55,175 bases of DNA from Dichomitus squalens LYAD-421 SS1 (lineage: Eukaryota > Basidiomycota > Agaricomycetes > Polyporales > Polyporaceae): positions 105,443 to 160,617 of the forward strand of contig NW_006766945.1 of NCBI RefSeq assembly GCF_000275845.1, written 5' to 3'. Made by a program: the position numbers and the translations under genes. This document shows, in pieces, positions 33,943 through 45,668 of the stretch; the first letter of the stretch is position 1; each line of letters opens with the position of its first letter. The notes beneath the pieces are model-generated. The model saw only the letters and a list, made by a program, of their open reading frames with translations, did not search any database and was not told the DNA's origin.

Positions 33943-36900
33943 TCATTCTTTCCCATGCTGCTCCGATGATCGGTCCCTAAGTCGCTCAGCGTTCGAGTAT
34001 TGGCATGGACGACGCATGAGCAACTCGGCGACAATGCACGCCACCATGGACCAGAGGACAAAGAGTGAGCTTGTGCAGAAATCATAGAAGGACTGTGATA
34101 TGTCAAACCAAGACCCAACGTGTCTAACTTTGAGGAAGAATGTCAGGGTCATGACTGTGTTTGATCCGTGAGACGCTTCCTCATGAGCCCTGTGGCGCTA
34201 TAGCAGCTTACCGTCAGAGAGCGCAAGTACAATGACGAAGAGGTTGAAGGGTGGTAGACTGAGACGTGCGTGTAGGACGGAGAATGTCAGAGCCAGTATG
34301 AGGAAGGGTGCGAACATCTTGAGCATCTGCAACCTGTTTGAATTGCAGCTCCGTAAGGCACATATCATCACTCACCAGTAGTACGATCAACAGGTATGGA
34401 TTGTACCTGGAAATGAGGCGATAAACTAGGTCTAGGTAGAAAGAGCTGTAGCCAATTCTAAGTTGATCAGTGCGGAGATCGACTGCGTGCATCATCTTAC
34501 GCAATGGAGGATATACTGCATGATTATCGGTCAGTTTCAGGACAAAAACAAGAAGCGGTGACACTCACTTTCCGGGACCAAAAAACGCAATTTGCATAAA
34601 AAGGAGAAAGAATAGCGCAATACCCAAGTCCTCTCCCTTGAGCTGGTACGTGACGCATCCTTCTTCATCCTTCACCTTCGATTCCGACCCCAACGGGTGG
34701 TCTCGGTGCCATACGTACTCTACCTTAACCCAGAGGTATAGCATCAAAGCGAAGGCAACATAAAACACTCCTTCCACGGATACGGCGACCCGTAAGAACC
34801 ACATGCCAACCCCGAGGAAGATGCTCAGAAGGCGTGCACTTGGGTTGCTTCTGCCGACCCGCACGATGAATGGAAGCATCCCGTTGGACACTAGAATAAG
34901 ATATCATCAGCCGGACTGAGAGCACTGCCGATACTGAACATCTAACAAAGTATGATCCACCCAGGGGTTCGTAGGATCAGGGGTACTCCTCGTTTGGCCC
35001 GGAGACTACCGACGATGAGATATACTAGCACAGTGCTTGACGCGAGTCCACAGATCTGCATGAAGCAATCAATGCAGACACGAGACAGGGAGAAGAGAAA
35101 GCCCACCAAAGTTATGACTACAGCCTTGAAACACCAGGCTTCCCGAGCATTTTTAACATTCTCGTGCCCATATATCCAATCACGATCATTGCCACAGCAC
35201 CGCATGTACTACACCCCCTGTCCTCAGCCTGTCAAGAAAACATCAACAGCGAGGCTGCTTACATCTTGGCGAGGTCTTCCTGCTGATGGACGCTCAATAG
35301 AGGAAAGTGGAGACTGTCAGGTAGGATGCTATCCAGCCGAACAGCAGGCGCTGATGTCGAAGCTCATTCGGTCATGAGAACAGAGGTCATGCGATACCAA
35401 TACCGAGAAGCCATAAGCACAACACAAAACGGTATGTGTACGCGAACTGCGGTGAACGGTCAGGGGATGCTTGGATGAAGTATATGTAACGTACCACCAT
35501 GGTTTGCGTCGCTGCAATCGTGCCTATAACCATAAATTTGTCATATGGATACTCGCTGAGCTGCCACAGCCGACTGCTGCACCAGGGCCACGCCTTGGCC
35601 CAGAAGTAGCATAGGAAGATGGCGTAGGCATAGTACTCCAGCGGTGAATCCTGTGAGGCGAAGTATGACCAAAGTGCTGCAAGGACAGTTGTTGACACAA
35701 AGTACGGACGCCAGACCCTTCCATGTGCATCGGAAGGCTTCGACGCTGGAAGGAGAACTGTGGCAGCGCAGAGAGCTATCCAACCGATGTATGCGGATAC
35801 GACGATGCCGAGAATAACCGGAGCATCATACCTGTTTTCGTCAGCCTGGGCACCATGCTCGAGGGAGTGCAGGTTCTCTCACGTCTGTAGGTAGTGGAAG
35901 CCTTATTGGACGGCTGAGATGAGCACCATCGCGTGCAGCCGGGCCTGGTAGTGGTCGCCCACATCAATGAGGGTTTCTATAGCCGATAATTGCGTCTGTC
36001 CTAGTTCTTCGACGGTGCTCTAACCATTCTCAATACAAGTATGGTCTATAGAAGCGTGAGCGCTGACTCTTCTCGACTGCAGGCCACAGGTAAGCACGGA
36101 AACGAGAAGCGATGCATAGCATTTTATGTTCCAAGCCTACACACCATGCTGTACCCTGTAGTGACCTGCGGTGCTCGGTGTTAGTCAAAATATAGTGAAG
36201 CGAGACTTCAGCATGCGTACCTGCGCATTGACAAGGGCCGCCTGGGCCATATATCTATTGCCCTGGTTAGGAAGGAGATAGCCTGGTTTCGTCGGGTCGA
36301 CGTCTGGTAGCATGCCCATCGCGTTGGTCGGCCACTTCGTCCCAATGAGTGCAGACAAGAGAAGGGCAATGTCTGCCTGCTCCACGTCACGACGCAGCAG
36401 ATGCGACAGTCCCAATTGTTTTGAGTAGGCATCGTGTGACGACGGTGTGCTATCAGGGAGAGATCCACGGACGCCCTTTCCCCACACGATCAGGGGAGTG
36501 CATGTACTGTCAGGATCTTTCCTCAACATCTGGAATGAGGGTCATAATGACGGTGGAGCAATGAGCAAGACTGACGTCCATCCCCGTGGTTTCCTATGGG
36601 CGTCATACCATGATCCGCCGTTGAAACGAACGCGGTGTCGTCGTCTCCATAAAACTGGCGAAATAGATTCTCCGTTTTCTCGACAATGTCGTCGACAGTC
36701 TGGATGTTCATCATGTATTCCTTTTCCCGAAGTGCGTCAGTACACAGTAGACGACCAGCAAACAACTTGCTGCACCTTTGAAAATGGGCGGTCAGAGTGT
36801 CCTGTGATGTCCAGGCCCGGAAGGTGTAGGAAGAGGACAGTTTTATCAGCACGAACGCGCCTGTCTAAATCTTCGTGTGCAGTGGAATTGCGAAGAATGG

Positions 36901-37757
36901 CTTCAAGAGTTTGATAGACCCTTTTGTCCCTTTGTGTTGCGTCTGTGTCGTAAGTCAGACATTTCCCCCTTGGAATGAGACTACTTCGGGGACTACCCTT
37001 GGTGTAGTCTTCGAGTTCGGGGTCAAACTTCCATATCTGAATCTTGTCTGGAGGAGCACCGGGTACGAATGATGCAAGTACAGTCGGTGAGCCAATAGCG
37101 AACGTTGTGCTCGACTGGTTGAAGACGGAATCGAAATCAATCTGGGAGGAAAATAAGTAAGCATGGAGGGTGTGTGTCACGACGACGAAGGGCTCACTCC
37201 TACTTGGCGCCATCCCTGATTTGCGAACAGAGCTCACATAGTTTTCCACAGAAGATCAACGGGAGATTCCGTACCTTTGTAACCTCAGATACATCCTCGT
37301 TCATGCCGCCTGTTAGTTTGATCAAGTCTGATCTCACAGCAGATGAGCTCCGATACATACTGATGAAGGCGACATGCCCTGGTCGAGTCTCGGAGGGTAC
37401 ACGAGTATGCGAGATTCCCCATGCGCCTCTAGTCTCCACGATGGAGCGCAAGTACGGGGCTACTATGTCTGGACTGCCCGCGATGTCGACAAACCCATTC
37501 TTCATAAACAGCAGGTCGGCGCGCAAGCCATTCCCTGTGTAATGGTCAATGCCATCAGGGAGGCTGCAAAAGTTCAAGCACGCACCGACGATGAAAACAA
37601 CACGTTTAGCCCAGTCGGCGTAGGGCATGGAGTATTATTGTTCCATGCCATGTACGACCCGAGTGGTGAAATAACAGTGGAACACTGTGTCTGCGAAGAT
37701 ATGGTGGAAGATTAGTCCAACGATCTGTAGTTTCCAGACGTCGCTCTGAGACAGCAT
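33943..37757 (-). pseudogene. Decayed copy of GPI ethanolamine phosphate transferase 1 (MCD4/PIGN)
   Basis: The family is clear from end to end: N-terminal anchor with FHHIFADTVFHCYFTTRVVH, RSIVETRGAWGISHTRVPSE, NQSSTTFAIGSP, TAFVSTADHGMTPIGNHGDG, CTPLIVWGKGVRG, DVEQADIALLLSALIGTKWP, then the multi-pass PigN domain with LGIALFFLLFMQIAFFGPGK and a C-terminus ending at 33943. Lesions: an in-frame TAA after 40 codons (37635-37637), a second TAA inside the SAIETLID...HYLQT segment (35903-35905), and the metal-binding motif GDGLRAD changed to GNGLRAD (AAT at 37530-37532). Between about 36000 and 36230 the frames of HYRVQH, FYRPY and SAIETLID cannot be joined by normal splicing. Together these argue for a nonfunctional copy, although assembly error is possible. 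Confidence 0.7.
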
Positions 37758-38100
37758 TCTGTAGAGTTGGGATGGTTGCCCTCGTCTTTGCAGCGGTAGT
37801 GCTCAAGAAGCAGAGTATCTTGGAGGTATTCGAAGTTGGGATAGACACGACGCCAATTTGGCGAAGACTAGGTATCTGCGCTCAACAGAACTTTAACAGG
37901 AGTTCTATCCCCCCTTGACAGCGGAATTCTTTTTCGGGACTCCGGATCTGCGCATCTGAAATAGGGGAGATGCGTCTGTTTTTGGAGCAACGGTGTGCCG
38001 TGTCTGGCTGGGGCCTGATGGGGGACGACGTTCCCTGAGATTTTCGAGCAGTGCGATAGCAGATGGGGGCAAAAATACATCTAACGATACAACAGTGAGT
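37758..38100. other. Intergenic between MCD4-like copy and OPT gene
   Basis: This lies between the start codon of the decayed MCD4 copy and the stop of the OPT gene. A short open frame has no motif. I see nothing else. Confidence 0.5.
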
Positions 38101-41100
38101 CTACCAAGTGTCCGGCCTATACAGAGTGCGGAGCTGCTGAGCAGATTTCACCAAAGAATAGGCAATGCCACACGTACCCAAAGCGATCCCCAGGCGGCAC
38201 GACCCGTAACGGCGCGGAATGCCAGTCCGCAGTGTTCTTGAAAACAGTGTTACCCCACCACTGCTGAATGGTGTCACGGCCAATCGCACCGTTCCTCGGA
38301 TATTGAAGGCTGGAGTAAGAGGTTACTTGGTACGTTGGAAGGGTGCGATCGAAAGGACTCACATAAAGTACACGAGGAGGGTTGATATCGCAGTTCCTGC
38401 ATCTAGCGCCGCGGAAAGTACATCTAGACCCAAGTCAATAAAACGGCGTTCGGTGTCCAGCGAGATGACTTACAATTATATTTTGCCCAGAACGGAAAAT
38501 ATCTCCTGCGGATGACATATTGCGAAAGGAAGCCGATCATAGCCCAAGGAACATAATTCACAGCGCTCGCAGGAGGTATGAGTCCGACCCCAGTGAACAT
38601 GAGACTTGACGGGCATGTTAATCGGGTATCGAGCAGAGGGGTTCAGGTAACTTACGGAAAGCTTGAGGAAAACATCAGCAATAAAGCTGCATAGGATATC
38701 CAAAGGTACTCACTTGACGTAATTGAGCCATGAGTTGGGATATCGTTTCGTCAACAACCAAACAGCCAGCGGGCAGACGGCGCCGATGATGAAGAAGAAT
38801 AGTAGCGCTGTCCGGAAGGTTAACAAGGTGTGTTGACAAGATTGATCGAGTACATACGGCTAGGCAAGGCGCGTCAGCAAGGAATTCAATGTGGAGTGCT
38901 TGACTACTCACTAGTACAATTGGCCTTTCGAGAACTGTAATGTAGGACCGATAACACCAAACTAGCAAAGCATCAGAAATCAAGTCACCATCAACAATAT
39001 GCTGCACCCACGACTACCGACGCCGTCGCAAACACCTGAAAGAACTTTCATCAGGTGCCCTCCTACTCACGGCGAGTATCGATTCTCACCTCTGTGTTTG
39101 GACAGGTGAATCCAGACATGTCCTTTTGCGCTGGCGTGCAAATCAAGCTATCCGTCCTATCAGCCCCAACCAGTTTGGCAATCGAAGTGCCATCTATGCT
39201 CACGGAATATTGGAGAACATCCAGTTCTCGACACCTAACTGCACGGTGCCAGCAACCACAGTGGCCACAACCTTGTCACAGTGCTCAGTACAGCGATTCC
39301 ATACAGGAAGCACCAGCCGACATACCTGGCACCAGAACATCGGCCTCGGTGGTATCTTCATGTAATGCCCAAGCTTGAAATCAGACGTGAAAATCATCGC
39401 TGCAAGGAGAACGTGAATATGCATGCACCCAGCTCACTTGGCAGGCGAGCTTCCTACCTTGCGACATTGTGATGTATCCCCAAGTCTGGCAAGTGGAAAC
39501 GGTTGGTAATACGTTCGACTATATGATTGACATGGTCGCCATACCTTGAACATCATCATCGCCACCGGGCGGCCAGGAAGCATGTATCCCACGACAAGTT
39601 CGGTGATGACACTGAAGCAAGATCAGAGAAGACGGTATTGGTGCAGACCGACGTGACTTACTTCAGTCCAACTTGTCGATTGGTAATGGCCTGGATCATG
39701 CCTATTCATGGGAATGAGCCCGACATACCTTCGATTTCTCGGAGCGACATACCAACTGGAATCAAGTATACCTATGAGTTCCGTGAGCAACCTCTCGACC
39801 ATATCAGGTCTCCAACTTACAAGCGCGATGCACAGTGCCACAAACAGGGCCCAAATGGTCATTTGCGTTGGGTACAACTTGATGCAGAGGCACGAGAACG
39901 TGAATGTCACCACCAAGATCCCGGCATACCTACCAGAATCCCTCAATATGCGACAATTCGTGAGACTGTGCCGCACTTACCACCATTGTGGGACAGGGGG
40001 ATACTTGGACATGAGGCGTGCATGAATATCCGGCTGCTCGGCGAGCGAACGGTGCAAGTGGACCGCGATGGGCTTGCGGAAGTACAGGATGGCGTGCACG
40101 ATGGTAGCGGTGATTGACGCAAAGGCGAGCCCGTATGATATCGCGAATGTCGCGGAAAGGAACAGGGGGCTGTAGTCCTTGTAGGCTTGGAGGTCGAATG
40201 TTGAATCCGCGTTGAGTATGCGAGTCAGGTTGTATGGCCGGCCTGCGTACGATAAGGTATCAGTATACATAGGCACTATCTGGATCTGGATTCTACGCTT
40301 GCCCGTGTTGTCGTATGGTCCTAGAGCGGAGATACTGTGCAACGTTAGGACGTAGTTGGACGCGTGTCAGATCTAGGACTCACGGCATGTACTGAGAGCA
40401 CCAGACGTTCGTGAACTGAGAACAGCAGGCCATCGTCATGAACTGGAACAACGACGCAAAGGGAACCACTAGACGCACGTAGACAAGCGGTGCAAGGAAC
40501 CCTAGAGACGAGCAGCACAGTCAAACGGGTGGACTCCACACAAATGATGGCAATATGACGCACAATAGAACACCAGAAAGCCAACGATCACGTTCGCTTC
40601 CGCCCACCCTGTGTCATCGTCAGCAGCGGGATCTATCGGTAGCGGACATGGCCACTAATGGACGCACAAGGTGTCGCGAGCGGACTGCCGATGAATGCGA
40701 TTTGATTCCAGTCGAAGGACAAAAGCGAGAAGCCCATGCCGCTGTGATAGCTGTCACATCGTTAGACTGGGCTGTGGAATCTTCGAGATGACAGGATGGA
40801 CCGTACCCAAAAAGCGCATTGACTTTCTGTTGTGCGGTGAGAAGGTTTCAACGAGGGCCAAACGCAGCCAATAGACATAGACCTACTGCGTTATGAGGGG
40901 CTATCCAACACGCCTAAAAGAGGAGCCGATTAGGACACCACGAAACGGGTTGCGACGTTTCAAGTGCTTACCCATGTGAAAACGCTAGGTTCGAGAAGGA
41001 TCAGGATGTGTGGCTGTCAGTCGAATGGCCTATGGCGATATGCCGTACCTCAATGCCTGGAATAGATATCCCGGGACAATATCTAGCAAATCAAGGACGC

Positions 41101-42601
41101 CAATAGCGGATCGTATCAGTACGAGAACGAAGACCGAGCGTGGTCAAATCGATACGCACACCAGACGGCAGCGGAGACGAAAGCGTATGCAAAGAATCGT
41201 TCCCGACTGAGTCCATCATGACGACCTATCCCTGCATAGCTCTGGGAATGCAAAGTGTTGAACAACGCGCAGAGCACCAAAGTGTTCGGCCATACTGGAG
41301 TGGGACAGGTGAGTCCTCGACAGCGTGATGATAAGCAGACGAGGACCTACTCATAGACGCAGGTGCAACGAGCTGGTTGCGCGATGACAGGCAGCCGAGT
41401 GATTAGCCAGTTTGGTGAATGTGCTTCGAAAGGCAACTCAAATCCGTACCAATCTACGCGCCAGACCTCCGACCGAGAAGCCAATGAGCTGGGCGACATG
41501 TAGTCAGTGCTTGCAGGGCGACCTTGAGGAAGTTGCTTACCTGTGTCGACATTACGAGCATCCATTGATCTTAACAGCGGTTAATGGGTGCTCGGCCGGA
41601 TCAACGGGAGACGCATGCGACCTACATCCGAAGTTGAAATTCTGCTTGTACCAGACCCGTTGGACAGCGATGATCTCCGTCTACGGCGACCCATGGTCAA
41701 TGAGGCACCTCGACGATAGCACATAAGGACACCTACCGCGTACGCGGACTGAGCGCCGACTCCGGCCATGATGGTGATCAGCACCTGCGGGTCCGATCCA
41801 GTCGGTCATCATTGTCAAGCACAGTACAGAGGTGATGGCGGGTTCCTTACGTGTTCTTTGATGGTGAACATGCCGGGGTTCAGGGCCATTCCGAACACTT
41901 TCCACTGCGGGATCCATCGCGCCCAGGCTCTTCCGAGTGGGAAGCTGATGAGCTGCGCAACAATCTGGGGAGCGCGGTCAGCGCGGTTGGAGGGATGCTT
42001 GTAGGCCACATGGGCGTGCACGCAAGAGGCAGGTCGCGTTGCACGCGCGAGCGGGTCGAAAAGGAGGACGTACCCCGGTGACCATAATAGACGGATAGCG
42101 GAAATAGTAGAACTCATTGACGCCAGGGATGATGATGGCCCAGAGAATGCCGAGCACCCAAGCACGCAGGGTGTTGATTGGCATGGACTGGTCATCGTAG
42201 TTTGCGACGGCGGAACGGACCTCTGGATAGGGAGAGTCGTCTTCTGCGTAAGGGGCGTCGAGGTTGGGAAGCGGAGGGTGGGATAGGTCAGTGTCGGCTC
42301 GGGGAGAGAACGGCGGGGAAGCGTACCGAGCCAGGTGATATCATTGGCATAGTTGGGATCGAAGAAGTCGGGAGGATCCTCTGTATGGCGGGAAGACAAC
42401 GATTCGGAGTCGTCAAACTGGCGTGGTCCTGCACGAAGGTGAGCAGAGGTTCGGGAGGTGGGACGCGCAAGCAGGGATATATGGAAGCAAGGAGACAGAA
42501 GGAAGAGAGAACGCACGGATGGATTTCTCGCCCTCAAAAGATGAGAAGGAGGCTATCGAAGAGGGCGAGGGGCGATGGTCCTCCTCCACCTCTGCGGACA
42601 T
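38101..42601 (-). CDS. OPT-family oligopeptide transporter with about 36 exons
   Basis: OPT proteins are proton-coupled importers of small peptides in the plasma membrane. I can follow the protein from ATG 42601 to TAG 38101-38103 through about 36 exons, giving roughly 810 residues, the usual family length, with no stop. Landmarks: INTLRAWVLGILWAIIIPGV, FPLGRAWARWIPQWKVFG, NPGMFTIKEHVLITIM, VGAQSAYATEIIAVQRVWY, WMLVMSTQLIGFSVGGLARR, MIWPNTLVLCALFNTLHS, FDWNQIAFIGSPLATPWWAE, HARLMSKYPPVPQWWYAG, LGHYMKIPPRPMFWCQVVAT, FTCPNTEVF, VGLIPPASAVNYVPWAMIGF, YNYVLSAALDAGTAIS and QQWWGNTVFKNTAD. Most introns are 50-60 nt. Continuity of the conserved frame requires a 2-nt exon (38858-38859) and a 6-nt exon (38656-38661). 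A polypyrimidine tract lies upstream of the start on the coding strand. Confidence 0.93.
38656..38661 (-). other. Candidate 6-nt microexon (CTTTCC) of the OPT gene
   Basis: The previous exon ends ...NYV plus AA (38714) and the next begins T CTC ATG TTC (38604). Direct joining drops two residues from the family pattern YxNFPxxFxG. Two introns, 38662-38713 (GTGAGT...CTCAAG, 52 nt) and 38605-38655 (GTAAGT...GTCAAG, 51 nt, with TTAAC), flank CTTTCC. Including it gives NYVNFPLMFTGVGLIPPA, matching the family. Confidence 0.7.
38858..38859 (-). other. Candidate 2-nt microexon (CC) of the OPT gene
   Basis: The exon ending GQLY plus TA (38912) and the exon beginning CG CTA CTA TTC (38807) cannot be joined directly in the conserved frame LLFFFIIGAVCPLAVWLL. 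Two canonical introns, 38860-38911 (GTGAGT...GCCTAG, 52 nt) and 38808-38857 (GTATGT...GGACAG, 50 nt), are separated by CC. Using CC gives TAC CCG CTA CTA, that is YPLLFFF, in the right frame. Confidence 0.65.
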
Positions 42602-43646
42602 TTCATGGGGGAGTGCGCGTTCGGTGCGCGATGTCCTGGGGCGTCGCAAGGCGAACGTGTCGTAGACAAGGATGGGTGGCGCGAGGATATGAGCAGGAGC
42701 AGATAGGGCAGCAAGACGGACGCAGGCACGAGATAGCAAAGGCGAAGAAAGCGTAAAGGACAGGGAGTCGGCGGCGGCTGTAGTAGGCAGCTGAGGGAAG
42801 GTGCGCTGACGAGGTCAGCACGCTTACCGGGGCCTGTTCGCAATGCCGAGGAGAGTCGAGTCGGAGGCAATAGGACAGATCGCGCGGGTAGCGCGGGAGA
42901 CGCGAGGGGAGGGAGACCGGGGAGGGCAGGGGGAGGAGGAGGAGGAGGAAGGGGGAAGGGAGCGAAACAGCGCACGCCCTGGCACCGGCGGCACTCAGCT
43001 GCGACTGCTGGGCTGGGCTGGGCTTACTCGCTCAGGGGCCTCCTCCCGGCGACAACAATCGTGTGAGATAAGACAACGGCCGGATACTGTCCTCCCTCGC
43101 CCGGACTGCCTTCTCGTGCGCTCGATCTGTCTTATATTTCTCAAGCGTCGCGAGCTTGTCGGTAGCATACTGCATCACTGCTCTCTGTCCTTGACCGCTC
43201 TCCCCGCGGGCCTCCGAGTGACCGCTGAGGATATCATCGCTTGTAGAAACTGGGACAACACGGCATAGTGCCATCGAGGCGCTCGGAATTGTCACCGTTG
43301 GCAGCGGCGGTAGACGAAGGCCGAGGATGTGAGAAAGCAACGGCGCAGGGTGGGACAGCTCGCAGTCTCCCAGTCAGCTCGCCGGGACCAGTCCAACAGA
43401 ACGCCAGGCACTCCCTTCCTATCGCCTTCCGCAGCATCTCTTCTCTCCTCCCCCGCATGTCCCCTTCCACGCCCGCGAGCATCCACATACATATCGCTCC
43501 ATGAATATACGTTTGCATCCTCATTTCCAGGCACACTGAACTATATACACACACTAATCCAGTACGATCTTCTATTAGCTGTCCGTCGCGATCCATAACC
43601 CGTACCATCGCACGAGCGAATCGCACAAACACGACCAGATCCGCAG
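42602..43646. other. OPT 5' flank with purine-rich tract
   Basis: This lies between the GTPBP-like gene stop and the OPT start codon. A strand-biased purine run (about 42905-42964, GGAGG-type on the plus strand, so polypyrimidine on the OPT coding strand) sits about 300 nt upstream of the OPT ATG, as in many fungal promoters or 5' UTRs. No gene is recognised. Confidence 0.5.
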
Positions 43647-45214
43647 TCATAGAATTGCTAACCTTCCAAAGTCCAGCGTCGCCTCTTCGATCGACATCTT
43701 GCGGACTACAAGCGCCTCCACGATTAACCGCGGCTCCCGGCCGACTTCTGCAGTCGCTACGACGATCTCCGCCAGCTGCCGGGCCTGCAGCACAGGAGAC
43801 GTCTCGGGGGAATCATCTTCAGCGACGCCAGTGCTGTCCACTGCGGCGTGGAGACCGTCGACGCCGCTGGCGAGCGTGTTGGCCTCCTCGTCTACGTCCA
43901 CCAACAGCGCTGACGCCTTGCTGCCGACATCCTCATCCTGAGAGCCAGCAAGCACCGTGGCGGGGGCGTGCGACCCGCTGGTAACAGGTTCACCCTCGTC
44001 TCGCGTCTCCGCCTGAGCTAGAGCGATGAGCGCGTTTCGCTTCTCCTCACGCTTCTTGTCGCGCGCGAGCCGTCTTTGCAGCGATTTCTCCTCCTTGCTG
44101 AGCCCGTCCTGCCCAGAGGCCGCGATGCCTCTCTGTTGCCATGGGTGGGCCTTCCTCTCCTTGTTCTTGTTGCTTCGCTTGCCATGCCTCCCAGGCGTCG
44201 GTCCAAGGGGAGCCGACGCCCCAGGGCGCACCCGATGTCGGACGGGACGCGGCTTGTAGACCGCTGCGATCTCAAGGCCGGCGAAGGACGCACGGCGAGG
44301 GCCAAGGCCGGCTTCAAGGCCGAAGGCGAGATCTAGCTCGTCATCGGCTATGACGCCCGATGCGGGTGTATCCGTCTCATCCGGGAATGCGGGCTCCGGC
44401 TCCATAGAGAACAGAGCCAGGTCGTCGTCTATGGGCGCTATGAAGGGGGAGGACTGAGCGGTCGGACGCGAAGGGTTTGTGCGGACAGGGCGGTGCGCAA
44501 TGGACGTGATCGTCGCGGAGAATGCGGCTATGTCAGGACCGCGATATGATGTCGGACACGACGTGGACACGTCGTCCTGATCCGCAAAGTCGGCGAAGGA
44601 AAAGTCCGTCTCAGCCTCGGTGGTGGTGGCCGATGTCGAGCCGTCCCCTCCGTCCGAGAAGGCAGGGCCACCGCCGGCGGGAGCACGTCGGCGCATCTTG
44701 CGAGTCCACTCGCCGGTGTCGGGGTCGGTGTATCCGCTGTCTTTATCGGCGAGGGCGGCTATGGTGGGAGGGACTTCGATCTCTTTGACGACGATGACGG
44801 ACGCGCCGATTTCGCCGGCCATCATCTCGAGTGTCTCCAGAGATTCTTCGAGGTCTGCGCGGGAGAGGCCGATGAGGGCGCCCGAGTCGGCGACACCGAG
44901 CTCGTAGTAGGCCTGACCGCCGCCCTCAAGGAGACGCCATTTGAGCTGAGTGACGAGACGGGCGAAGCGGGCGTTCGAGATGTGGGTGAGCTTGAGCTTG
45001 TACTCGACGTTGCCCTGTGTGAGTGATGAGAGACTACGAACTACGGAGAGATGGATATGACGCTCACCTCCTCTACCTCGGGAACTAGCTTTGGGATGCC
45101 ATTGTGGAGTGCGGCGTTGACCTGGGGGGAAACGCCGCGAGAGGGAGGAGTTGGGAGGAAGGGGTCCCAGGGGGAGGAAACACGGGGGCTTTCTGACTCG
45201 TGCTCACCGAACAT
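43647..45214 (-). CDS. GTPBP1/2-related fungal protein without a GTPase domain
   Basis: Two exons (45068-45214 and 43647-45014) join across a 53-nt intron to 504 codons. The start MFGEHESESPRVSSPWDPFL leads to IPKLVPEVEEGNVEYKLKLT, then RFARLVTQLKWRLLEGGGQA, YYELGVADSGALIGLSRADL and ETLEMMAGEIGASVIVVKEI. That block matches the region ahead of the G domain in GTPBP1/GTPBP2. No P-loop (GxxxxGKS/T), DxxG or NKxD follows. The remainder is Asp/Glu-, Ser- and Lys/Arg-rich, with EIAAVYKPRPVRHRV and a C-terminal RLIVEALVVRKMSIEEATLD. Databases often label fungal relatives as GTP-binding protein 2, but here the GTPase is missing, so GTP binding is not expected. Role unknown. Confidence 0.75.
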
Positions 45215-45668
45215 TGGAAGCTGGATACGCGTTTGTTGCAGTAGTGTTACTTGATGGTTGCTTCGGAGAGATATAACGAAGGGGGGACAAAGATGTTTAA
45301 GCCGATATTCGAGTGATCATCGTGGGGTGAATGGGAGTTGCAAGACAAAGAGGGATACAGGATTCCTGAGGTACGCTGAATGCTGGCGAGGTGAGAGGCG
45401 GACTCAGACGACGGAGAGCATGGTGGTGCGAAAGAGAAACGTGCGCGACTCATCCCCAGACTCAGCCAGACAACGGCTCGGGCGGCCGCTTGCACACCCG
45501 GCAGACGCCCACTGAGGCGCTCAGAGGCTGACATAACCCATTCGGGCGTCTCTGTAAACTCCGCGTCGCTCGGATGTCTCAGTAGATCTTGGAACAACGC
45601 CTTGCGTTCAGCTTCAGGCCAAGTACTCTCTCCTCTCTACTCACCTCCTCGTACGTCCTCGCACTCCC
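45215..45668. promoter_or_regulatory. Divergent promoter region
   Basis: This lies between the GTPBP-like gene (-) and the ubiquitin-conjugating enzyme (+) and must contain both promoters. Short frames here show no motif. Pyrimidine-rich runs (CTCTCC-type) precede the + start codon. Confidence 0.5.

Noticed and set aside
35903..37637. Reading the two TAA codons of the MCD4 copy as recoded Gln
   Set aside because: Other genes in the window use TAA as a normal stop (IES6, DNA2, UTP7, YIF1), and this copy also has a lost catalytic residue and frame breaks.
42178..42756. 192-codon plus-strand frame over the OPT start
   Set aside because: Antisense of well-supported OPT exons and introns; Arg/Gly-rich composition typical of a shadow.
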